Both the position numbers and the translations under genes were made by a program. The notes under the pieces were generated by a model that was not told where the DNA came from, did no database searches, and saw nothing but the letters and a program-made list of their open reading frames with translations. DNA of 61,768 nt, from the NCBI GenBank assembly GCA_022706765.1, contig JAKJBX010000012.1, forward strand, positions 1 to 61,768, in the 5' to 3' direction. The number at the start of each line of letters is the position of its first letter. Positions within the stretch are counted from its first letter, which is position 1. Origin of the DNA: Bacillota bacterium. GTDB taxonomy: Bacteria > Bacillota > Clostridia > Monoglobales > Firm-18. Of this stretch, positions 23,566-30,635 are shown piece by piece.

Positions 23566-24252
23566 CTACATCAGCCATTTTCTCAGCTTGCCGATTGCCT
23601 TTTTTTCAATTCTTGACACATAGGAGCGGGAAATGCCGAGCAGTTTGGCGACCTCCTTTTGGGTCATCTCTTTGCCGTTCTCTAACCCGTAGCGCAGCTC
23701 AATCACCCGCTTTTCCCTGTCGCACAGCGTTTCGCATATGCCTTTTTGCAGCTTGCCTACCTGTATTTTCGTGCTGACCTCTTCAAGCACGTCGTCGTCG
23801 CTGCTGCCGAGCACGTCGTTAAAGGTGATTTGATTTCCCTCACGGTCAAAGCCGATGGGTTCTTCGATGGAAACCTCATTTTTTATCTTTTTGCAGGAGC
23901 GAATACACATCAAAATTTCATTTTCAATACAGCGTGCAATATATGTAGAAAGCCGTGTGCCTCTGCTGCTTTTGAAGCTGTTTATGCCCTTGATCAGCCC
24001 GATGGTACCGATGGAGATCAAATCGTCACCGTCCTTGCCGGGGGTTGTGTATTTCTTTGCGACATGGGCGACAAGGCGCAGGTTGCGTTCTATCAAAACG
24101 CTCTTTGCCTCTTCGTCCCCGTTTTCATAGCGTGTGATGAGGCGTTTTTCCTCCTCGTTCGTCAGCGGCTTGGGAAATGAATTGACGTTGGAAACATATG
24201 AAATGAGCAGAAAAAGCTGTTTGAACAATTCGCCAAGGGCCTGAAAGAACAT
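23566..24252 (-). CDS. sigK: Pro-sigma-K, sporulation RNA polymerase sigma factor
   Basis: Late mother-cell sigma factor. The 228 residues begin with a hydrophobic pro-sequence (MFFQALGELFKQLFLLISYV) that SpoIVFB would remove, then SFPKPLTNEEEKRLITRY and region 2 (NLRLVAHVAKKYTTPGKDGD DLISIGTIGLIKGINSFK). Region 4 ends in a helix-turn-helix (MTQKEVAKLLGISRSYVSRI). The gene is uninterrupted, unlike sigK of Bacillus subtilis and some clostridia that carry a skin element. The start has a GGAGGTG site 5 bases upstream, part of a hairpin (see 24258-24287). Confidence 0.95.
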   Translation of the reverse strand: MFFQALGELFKQLFLLISYVSNVNSFPKPLTNEEEKRLITRYENGDEEAKSVLIERNLRLVAHVAKKYTTPGKDGDDLISIGTIGLIKGINSFKSSRGTRLSTYIARCIENEILMCIRSCKKIKNEVSIEEPIGFDREGNQITFNDVLGSSDDDVLEEVSTKIQVGKLQKGICETLCDREKRVIELRYGLENGKEMTQKEVAKLLGISRSYVSRIEKKAIGKLRKWLM

Positions 24253-24257
24253 ATAAA

Positions 24258-24287
24258 CACCTCCGAGTAGTATTATATTCGGAGGTG
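24258..24287 (-). promoter_or_regulatory. Hairpin enclosing the sigK ribosome site
   Basis: CACCTCCGA and TCGGAGGTG form a perfect 9-bp stem with a 12-base A/T loop. On the minus strand the right arm contains the GGAGGTG that serves sigK, 5 bases from its ATG. If the transcript starts upstream of 24287, the site would be hidden. The loop itself reads ATATAATACTAC, which could instead be a -10 element; then the left arm would not be transcribed. Confidence 0.5.
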
Positions 24288-24362
24288 CTGTGCTTTGTGC
24301 CTGTACCCTGTTAAATTAAATTTTGCGGTTAGTCGAACACATATGAAAAGACAAATTGACCC

Positions 24363-24391
24363 TTGCCATCGCCTATTAAATGTAATATAAT
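24363..24391 (+). promoter_or_regulatory. Predicted promoter of the cas operon
   Basis: TTGCCA (24363-24368), 17-base spacer, TATAAT (24386-24391). It is the best rightward sigma-A site upstream of cas9 and would give a 5' leader of about 265 bases that spans the tracrRNA gene in antisense. Confidence 0.5.
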
Positions 24392-24510
24392 GTCGATAAA
24401 AGGTATTGATGCGGTTTTGAAAAAAATAGACGACTTGTTAGCTGCACGATTTTTCGTACACATATTATGATAAAATAAAGCTGCTTGGGTATATGGTATC
24501 CCTATATAAA

Positions 24511-24628
24511 ATAAAAAAACTTGCCGAAAGCAAGTTATCATTATTCCACTCAGTGGAAGTCCGCAAGGGACGATTTGAAAAAATGTTATTTGAACTTATG
24601 GTGTAATCTTATATGGTGGTATAAGATA
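24511..24628 (-). ncRNA. tracrRNA of the type II-A CRISPR system
   Basis: Transcribed leftward, about 118 bases. Its 5' part is the complement of 24589-24621, which matches the CRISPR repeat over TTTGA, a bulge, TGGTGTAAT, one C for T (G-U pair in the duplex) and TTATATGGTGGTA; it therefore pairs with crRNA repeats in the bulged duplex used by Cas9. Then come a small nexus stem (GTCC CTTGC GGAC), a stem TTCCAC TGA GTGGAA, and a terminator stem AACTTGC TTTCG GCAAGTT followed by seven Ts. The order anti-repeat, nexus, 3' hairpins is that of known II-A tracrRNAs. Confidence 0.9.
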
Positions 24629-24633
24629 AATTA

Positions 24634-24662
24634 ATCATAGCACAAATGAAGGAGGCTGTCAA
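24634..24662 (-). promoter_or_regulatory. tracrRNA promoter
   Basis: Minus strand TTGACA (24662-24657), 17-base spacer, TATGAT (24639-24634): nearly perfect sigma-A consensus. Transcription would start about 24628, exactly at the edge of the anti-repeat. The -35 overlaps the bases between the cas9 ribosome site AAGGAGG and its GTG start. Confidence 0.88.
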
Positions 24663-24664
24663 TA

Positions 24665-27600
24665 GTGAAAAAACAATTTGGAGAATATTTTTTGGGACTT
24701 GATTTAGGCACTGACTCTGTGGGCTGGTCAGTCACTGACGAGAACTATAATCTGTGCAAGCTGAACGGAAAAGCGCTTTGGGGCGTGCGGCTTTTTGACG
24801 GCGGGAATACTGCTGCGGAAAGGCGGTTATTCCGAACATCAAGAAGGCGAAATGACAGAAGAGCAGAACGCATTGCACTGTTAGAGGAGCTTTTTGCATC
24901 AGAAATTGCTAAAATTGACCCTGCCTTTTTCATCCGCCTGAAAGAGAGCAAGTTCCATTTGGATGATAAAAAAGTATCACAAAAATATACCTTGTTTAAT
25001 GACGACAGCTACACGGACAAGACGTATTTCAAAGAATTCCCGACAATATACCATCTGAGAGAAAAACTCATCAGCGCCCCTGATTGTTTTGACATACGTT
25101 TGGTATATTTGGCAATCGCTCATATCATAAAAAACAGAGGGCATTTTCTGCTCGAAGGGGCAGACATCGGGGGTGATTCTTCGCTGGGAACTGCTTTTGA
25201 AAATATGAATTTGTTACTTGAAGATACCTTTGATTTTCGGTTAGACTGCCACAATATTGCCGAATTAGAGACGGTATTAAAATCCAAAGGCATTAACGTC
25301 AAGCGCAAAAAACTTGTCGAGCTGCTGAATGCTGAAAGTCCGGGTGAAAAGGCTGTTGCCGGCTTGTTAGCGGGCGCATCTGTTGATGTTAAAGAACTCT
25401 TTGAGGATACAGATGAGGAAGAACGTATAAAAATCAGCTTTACCGGCGGAGCGTTTGAAGAGAAGTATGACGATATTGAGAAATTGCTGCAAGATAAAAT
25501 AACGGTCATTGAAGCCATTAAAGCGGTTTATGACTGGGCGCTTTTGGCGGACATCCTACAGGGCGAAACTTACATATCGTATGCCAAAGTGAAGGTATAT
25601 GAAAAACACAAAAAGGACCTTGCACTGCTCAAAAAAATTGTCAAGGCGTATTGCCCCGACCAGTATCGGGAGATTTTTACCGACCCAACGCTGAAAGCCA
25701 ATTATGTCGCCTATATCGGAAAGTCACAGACGGCAGCTAAAAAGGAAACCATTTGCAATCAAGAAGCGCTATGCAAATATTTAGAGGGCAAACTTAAAAC
25801 CATCCAGTCAGACGACGAGGGTTATCTCTATATCAAAAACGCGCTCGCGAACAGAAGTTTCTTACCTAAGCAAACGACAAAGGATAACGGCGTCATACCG
25901 TACCAGGTGCATTTAAAGGAGCTAAAAGCCATATTGTCCAATGCCTCGGCACACTATGCTTTCCTGAACGCAGTTGATGAAAGCGGTTATACTGTTCAAG
26001 GGAAGATTGAAAAGCTTTTGACTTTTAGAATTCCTTATTATGTCGGGCCTTTGAATGATGCGCATGCAGGTGTGGGGAATTGCTGGATTGTTAAGAAGAC
26101 AGACGCGAAAATCCTGCCGTGGAATTTTGAGGAAGTTGTGGATGTCAATGCAAGTGCAGAAACTTTTATCACAAGGATGACCAATAAGTGCACATATCTT
26201 ACGGGTGAGGATGTCATTCCCAAAAACTCGCTGCTGTACAGTAAATATATGGTGCTGAACGAGCTGAACAATCTGAGGATTAACGGCGAGAAAATCAGCG
26301 TCAAAATAAAGCAAGCTATATATAATAACTTGTTTGCCGCACGTGCACGGGTCACACAAAAGGCGCTCAAAAACTTTTTCCGCACATCCCATGGCTTGGA
26401 TGATATTGAAATCAGCGGTATTGACGGTGATTTCAAAGCGACGCTCACCTCCTTTTTGAATTTTGCAAAAATATTTCCAAACGGTTTTGATGATGACATT
26501 GCGGAACAAATCATAAAGTCAATCGCGCTTTTCGGTGATGACAAAAGGCTGCTTAAAGGACGGCTAAAAGCCCTTTTGCCCAAAGCGGCGGACGATGAAA
26601 TCAAGGCATTGGCACACCTCAAATATCAAGGCTGGGGGCGCTTGTCGAAAGCGCTGTTGACTGATATCACAGGGGTGGATAAAGAAACAGGCGAATCGTT
26701 TAACATCATCACCGCCCTTTGGCATACCAACAAAAATCTCATGGAGCTGCTTAGCGACAAGTTTACTTTCAAAGAGCAAATTGACAGCATCAATGCAGAT
26801 GCATGCGGTCAAATTACCAGCTTTTCTTATGATACGCTTGTCAAGGAGCTGTATGTGTCGCCTTCGGTGAAAAAGAGTATATGGCAGGCGCTCACCATTT
26901 CTTTGGAAATTAAAAAAGTTATGGGCCATGCGCCTAAGAAGGTCTTTGTTGAGGTTGCGCGTGAGCCGGGCGATAAAAAACGGACAATATCGAGAAGAAA
27001 TACGCTCATTGACTTCTACAAAAAATGCAAGGATGAAGAACGTGACTGGGTAAGTGAACTGGAAGCCAAAACAGATGAGGATTTGCGGCGTAACCGGCTA
27101 TACTTATACTACACACAGATGGGCAGATGTATGTACTGCGGCGGCAGGATTGAAATCGGTGATCTTTTTGATGCGAACATCTATGATGTCGACCATATTT
27201 TTCCGCAGTCAAGGGTCAAGGACGACAGCCTCGAAAACAGAGTGCTGACGCATCGGACCTGTAATGCCAAGAAAAGCGACACATATCCGCTTCCTGAAGA
27301 TATTCGGGGGAGCAGGCATGATTTTTGGAAAACACTGCTGGCGAAGGGCTTGATTGGTAAAATAAAATATGACAGGCTGACACGCAACACACCGTTCGGC
27401 GAAGATGAGCTGGCGGGCTTCATTGCCAGACAGATTGTCGAAACACGCCAGTCGACCAAATCGACGGCGGAAGTCCTGCAAAAGATGTTTCCCGAAACGC
27501 AGCTTGTCTATGTTAAAGCCGGCAATGTTTCCGATTTTAGAAAAGGCGTTAAATGCTATCCCGAACAGCCCAATGAGGAACAGCATAAATTCGTCAAGGT

Positions 27601-28684
27601 CCGTGAGCTTAACGACCTTCATCATGCTAAGGATGCTTACCTGAATATTGTTGTTGGCAATGTGTATGACGCCAAGTTCACCCGCAACCCTTTGAACTTT
27701 ATCAAAAGCAAAGCGGCCTATAACATGAAAAGGATGTTTGAATTTGACGTAAGCCGCGGCGGTGTGCCCGCTTGGCGCGCCGGCACGGAAGGGACCATGG
27801 CGACGGTGAAAAAAATCATGGCAAAGAACAATGTTCTTTTCACACGGTATGCAACCGAAGAAAAAGGCGGCTTATTTGACCAGATGCCCGTCAAAAAGGG
27901 CAAGGATTTGATGCCGCTCAAAGGCAGCGACCCACGCCTATGCAATACTGAAAAGTATGGCGGCTATGATAAAATAAAGGGTGCATATTTTGTTTTGGTT
28001 GAGCATACCGTGAAAAATGAAAACCAAAGAACCCTGGAATATGTGCCGGTATATCTTGCAAAGGACATTGAGCGGGATAATGCCGTTCTCATGCAATACC
28101 TTGCCGAAAAGCTGCATCTGGTCCAGCCGAGGATCCTGATTCCAAAAATTAAGATCAACACGCTGTTTAACGTGGACGGGTTTTTAATGCACCTGTCGGG
28201 CAGAACGGGTGAGCGGCTCGTGTTCAAGGGCGCAAATCAGCTTTGCGTTGATGAGGAAACAACTTCATATTTCAAAAAAATCGTTAAGTATGTGGACAAC
28301 TGCAAAGCCAAGAAAGCAACCCTGCCGGTGTACCCGTCAGATGGATTAACAGCGGAAGCCAATCAAGCGGTTTATGATTTGTTTTTGGACAAGCTGAAAA
28401 ATACAGTCTATACTATCCGCTTGTCCGCACAGGTGAAAACGTTGGAGAATGCCAAAGAAAAATTCGGCAATTTATCAATCGGTGAACAATGCAAGCTGCT
28501 CTATGAAATCACACACCTCTTTCAATGCAATCCGCAATCCGCTGATTTAACATTAGCCGGCGGCGTCGGAAAAGCCGGCATTTTAGGGCTTTCAAAAAAT
28601 ATTACGGATATTAAGAAAATCAATATCATACACCAATCACCAACGGGTATTTTTGAAAAAGTGATTGACCTTAAAAAGCTATGA
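24665..28684 (+). CDS. cas9: CRISPR-associated endonuclease Cas9, type II-A
   Basis: RNA-guided double-strand DNA nuclease. GTG start after AAGGAGGCTGTCAATA; 1339 residues, close to the 1368 of Streptococcus pyogenes. RuvC-I is FLGLDLGTDSVGWSV with Asp13; an arginine-rich bridge helix (RRLFRTSRRRNDRRAERIAL) follows near 53-75; RuvC-II is VFVEVAREPG with Glu763; HNH is YDVDHIFPQS with His844 and NAKK with Asn867; RuvC-III is HHAKDAYLN with His987 and Asp990. All catalytic residues are present. The PAM-interacting end finishes IIHQSPTGIFEKVIDLKKL, but the two PAM-reading arginines of S. pyogenes appear as leucines. The gene overlaps cas1 by four bases (ATGA). Confidence 0.98.
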   Translation: MKKQFGEYFLGLDLGTDSVGWSVTDENYNLCKLNGKALWGVRLFDGGNTAAERRLFRTSRRRNDRRAERIALLEELFASEIAKIDPAFFIRLKESKFHLDDKKVSQKYTLFNDDSYTDKTYFKEFPTIYHLREKLISAPDCFDIRLVYLAIAHIIKNRGHFLLEGADIGGDSSLGTAFENMNLLLEDTFDFRLDCHNIAELETVLKSKGINVKRKKLVELLNAESPGEKAVAGLLAGASVDVKELFEDTDEEERIKISFTGGAFEEKYDDIEKLLQDKITVIEAIKAVYDWALLADILQGETYISYAKVKVYEKHKKDLALLKKIVKAYCPDQYREIFTDPTLKANYVAYIGKSQTAAKKETICNQEALCKYLEGKLKTIQSDDEGYLYIKNALANRSFLPKQTTKDNGVIPYQVHLKELKAILSNASAHYAFLNAVDESGYTVQGKIEKLLTFRIPYYVGPLNDAHAGVGNCWIVKKTDAKILPWNFEEVVDVNASAETFITRMTNKCTYLTGEDVIPKNSLLYSKYMVLNELNNLRINGEKISVKIKQAIYNNLFAARARVTQKALKNFFRTSHGLDDIEISGIDGDFKATLTSFLNFAKIFPNGFDDDIAEQIIKSIALFGDDKRLLKGRLKALLPKAADDEIKALAHLKYQGWGRLSKALLTDITGVDKETGESFNIITALWHTNKNLMELLSDKFTFKEQIDSINADACGQITSFSYDTLVKELYVSPSVKKSIWQALTISLEIKKVMGHAPKKVFVEVAREPGDKKRTISRRNTLIDFYKKCKDEERDWVSELEAKTDEDLRRNRLYLYYTQMGRCMYCGGRIEIGDLFDANIYDVDHIFPQSRVKDDSLENRVLTHRTCNAKKSDTYPLPEDIRGSRHDFWKTLLAKGLIGKIKYDRLTRNTPFGEDELAGFIARQIVETRQSTKSTAEVLQKMFPETQLVYVKAGNVSDFRKGVKCYPEQPNEEQHKFVKVRELNDLHHAKDAYLNIVVGNVYDAKFTRNPLNFIKSKAAYNMKRMFEFDVSRGGVPAWRAGTEGTMATVKKIMAKNNVLFTRYATEEKGGLFDQMPVKKGKDLMPLKGSDPRLCNTEKYGGYDKIKGAYFVLVEHTVKNENQRTLEYVPVYLAKDIERDNAVLMQYLAEKLHLVQPRILIPKIKINTLFNVDGFLMHLSGRTGERLVFKGANQLCVDEETTSYFKKIVKYVDNCKAKKATLPVYPSDGLTAEANQAVYDLFLDKLKNTVYTIRLSAQVKTLENAKEKFGNLSIGEQCKLLYEITHLFQCNPQSADLTLAGGVGKAGILGLSKNITDIKKINIIHQSPTGIFEKVIDLKKL

Positions 28685-29553
28685 GCTGGCGTATTGTAGT
28701 GGTATCGAAAATGGCAAAGCTTGATCTGAAGCTTAATAATTTAGTGATCAGAGCAGATGATGTGGTCAAAATCAATATTTCAGAGATTTCGACCCTCATC
28801 ATCGAAAATACGGCGGTGTCGCTCACCGCCTGTTTGCTCTGCGAACTGGTTAAGAAAAAGGTTAAGGTAGTCTTTTGCGATGAAAAGCGTAATCCGCACT
28901 CGGAGCTCGTCGCCTATTACGGCAGTCATGATACCAGCGCAAAAATCAGAAGTCAAATCGTTTGGAAAGACTATTTGAAGGATACGGTTTGGACGGAAAT
29001 TGTAACGGAAAAAATCCGCAAACAAGCCGAGCTTTTGAAGCGTTTGCAAAAATCCGAGTGCGGACTATTGGAGCAATACATCAGGGAAATCGTTTTTAAG
29101 GACGAAACTAACCGGGAAGGGCATGCGGCGAAGGTGTATTTTAACGCGCTCTTTGGTTTGGATTTCAACAGGGCGCAGGACAATCATATCAATGCCGCAT
29201 TAAACTACGGATACAGTATTTTGTTGTCTGCATTCAGCCGTGAAATCGTTGCCAACGGTTATATCACCCAGCTCGGACTGTTTCACAACAATATGTTTAA
29301 CCAGTTTAACCTTGCCTCGGATTTGATGGAACCGTTCAGACCGCTTGTTGACGCAAAAGTATATGCCATGGATTTATCGCAGTTTGAAAAGACCGAGAAA
29401 ATCCAACTGGTCAACATCTTAAACGCCGAGGTTATCATCGAAAACAAAGTGCATTATGTCAACAATGCCATTAAAATCTTCTGCAAAAGTGTTTTTGATG
29501 CTTTGAACGAAGAGGATGTATCCAATCTGAGGTTTTATAGAAATGAGTTATAG
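28681..29553 (+). CDS. cas1: CRISPR spacer integrase subunit Cas1, type II
   Basis: Metal-dependent integrase that, with Cas2, inserts spacers at the leader end of the array. The 290 residues have the type II form. Catalytic residues can be placed at Glu147 (NREGHAAKVYF), His202 (LGLFHNNMFNQFN) and Glu217 (LASDLMEPFRP), with the same 15-residue distance between the last two as in S. pyogenes Cas1. The ATG lies inside the cas9 stop (ATGA), so translation is coupled. It overlaps cas2 by 11 bases. Confidence 0.97.
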   Translation: MSWRIVVVSKMAKLDLKLNNLVIRADDVVKINISEISTLIIENTAVSLTACLLCELVKKKVKVVFCDEKRNPHSELVAYYGSHDTSAKIRSQIVWKDYLKDTVWTEIVTEKIRKQAELLKRLQKSECGLLEQYIREIVFKDETNREGHAAKVYFNALFGLDFNRAQDNHINAALNYGYSILLSAFSREIVANGYITQLGLFHNNMFNQFNLASDLMEPFRPLVDAKVYAMDLSQFEKTEKIQLVNILNAEVIIENKVHYVNNAIKIFCKSVFDALNEEDVSNLRFYRNEL

Positions 29554-29863
29554 ATTTATGAGAGTCATCATTTTTTTTGATTTGCCGTCCATAACCGTTG
29601 CCGAAAAAAGAGAATATTCAAAGTTCCGAAAGTATCTGCTCAAAAGCGGATTTATTATGATGCAGGAATCGGTGTACAGCAAACTGGCGCTAAACACCAC
29701 TGCGGCGGATGCGATTATGGGCAATGTGCGTAAAAATAAACCGCCGTCAGGTTTGGTTCAAATGCTGACGATTACCGAAAAACAGTTTTCAAGAATGGAA
29801 TTCGTTCTCGGCGAATATGTTTCAGAGTTTATAGACAGCGACGAAAGGTTGATCATATTATGA
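29543..29863 (+). CDS. cas2: CRISPR adaptation protein Cas2
   Basis: Structural partner of Cas1 in the integration complex. 106 residues with a ferredoxin-like start, MRVIIFFDLPSITVAEKREY (Asp13 in the conserved FDLPS), then FRKYLLKSGFIMMQESVYSK. An internal ATG at residue 6 would also start the conserved core. Overlaps cas1 upstream and csn2 downstream (ATGA), showing a tightly coupled four-gene operon. Confidence 0.95.
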   Translation: MSYRFMRVIIFFDLPSITVAEKREYSKFRKYLLKSGFIMMQESVYSKLALNTTAADAIMGNVRKNKPPSGLVQMLTITEKQFSRMEFVLGEYVSEFIDSDERLIIL

Positions 29864-30534
29864 TGATTATGCACTCTGTCTTTTCAACACCGATTCATTT
29901 TGATGAAAATCAAATAAATATTTTGGTTGTTGAACACCCAAAAGCATTGACTGATATGCTTTTAACGCTGTTGAAACAATCAGAGGGCGACGACGGCAGC
30001 TTTGTGCTGTCAGAAAATTATACGCCGCTCGATTTTGCAAAGGAGGCGGAAATCGTTATCAGCCCATTTGAGATTGACATCAACCAAAGAAAAATTCTAA
30101 CCAAGCTACATCAAAAGCTAACGAGCCTTGCGATTGGTGAGGAGAATTTTCTCAAAACCAAAGAATTGATGCGATGCCATTCGGAGTATTTGGGTGAGCT
30201 GTTGCAGCAAGCTGATTATCACTTGTCCTTTTGTGATGAATTCGATGTCGCGAATCTTTTTAAATTGGCGGATATAAGAATCAATACAGACAGCAGGAAT
30301 TTGATTGAAAGCCTCACGGATTATCTGACCATATATGCCGAATTGTGTAAGACATCTTGCTTTATATTTGTCAATTTAAAGTCCTACTTGTCTGATGAAG
30401 AGCTGTTGGACTTGTATCAATTTATACAATATAAAAAGCTGAATATCTTGCTGATTGAAAGCATTTATAGAAAACAAATATCACCCATAGAGAAAATCAG
30501 GGTTATTGATGCCGATATGTGTGAAATTTATTGA
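29860..30534 (+). CDS. csn2: CRISPR adaptation protein Csn2, type II-A marker
   Basis: Ring-forming, DNA-end-binding protein required for spacer acquisition in type II-A systems. 224 residues, the short Csn2 form (about 220). Recognisable parts are INILVVEHPKALTDMLLTLL, then FEIDINQRKILTKLHQKL and, near the end, LLDLYQFIQYKKLNILLIES. It has lost any P-loop, as usual in this family. The first ATG overlaps the cas2 stop. The stop codon overlaps the -35 of the array promoter. Its presence fixes the subtype as II-A. Confidence 0.93.
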   Translation: MMIMHSVFSTPIHFDENQINILVVEHPKALTDMLLTLLKQSEGDDGSFVLSENYTPLDFAKEAEIVISPFEIDINQRKILTKLHQKLTSLAIGEENFLKTKELMRCHSEYLGELLQQADYHLSFCDEFDVANLFKLADIRINTDSRNLIESLTDYLTIYAELCKTSCFIFVNLKSYLSDEELLDLYQFIQYKKLNILLIESIYRKQISPIEKIRVIDADMCEIY

Positions 30535-30559
30535 CAAAAAGCAGAAAATCTTTTATATT
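30531..30559 (+). promoter_or_regulatory. Leader promoter for pre-crRNA
   Basis: TTGACA (30531-30536), 17-base spacer, TATATT (30554-30559). It would start transcription about 70 bases before the first repeat and drive the whole array. Confidence 0.82.
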
Positions 30560-30635
30560 TAAGGTGGTGATAAGTTTTGCCATGTAAAATTACGGTGTTG
30601 TGGTGGCATCACATTTTCAGAATTTGAGGTTTGAG
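30535..30635 (+). promoter_or_regulatory. CRISPR leader with leader-anchoring sequence
   Basis: About 100 bases between csn2 and the first repeat. Its end reads ATTTGAG (30622-30628), GTTTGAG (30629-30635), then the repeat, which also begins GTTTGAG. ATTTGAG is the leader-anchoring motif known from streptococcal II-A systems; here it is followed by an extra copy of the first seven repeat bases. Confidence 0.8.

Larger units (their letters stand above)
24288..24664. other. Regulatory spacer between sigK and cas9
   Basis: No protein gene is supported. It holds the upstream region of sigK (minus strand), a predicted rightward promoter for cas9 (24363-24391), the tracrRNA gene (minus strand) and its promoter, which overlaps the cas9 ribosome site. 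Confidence 0.75.

Noticed and set aside
23566..24252. sigK interrupted by a skin-like element
   Set aside because: The reading frame is complete from pro-sequence to region 4; no insertion is present.
24329..24541. 70-codon minus-strand ORF between sigK and cas9
   Set aside because: It covers the tracrRNA terminator and cas9 promoter, has no ribosome site and no recognisable sequence.
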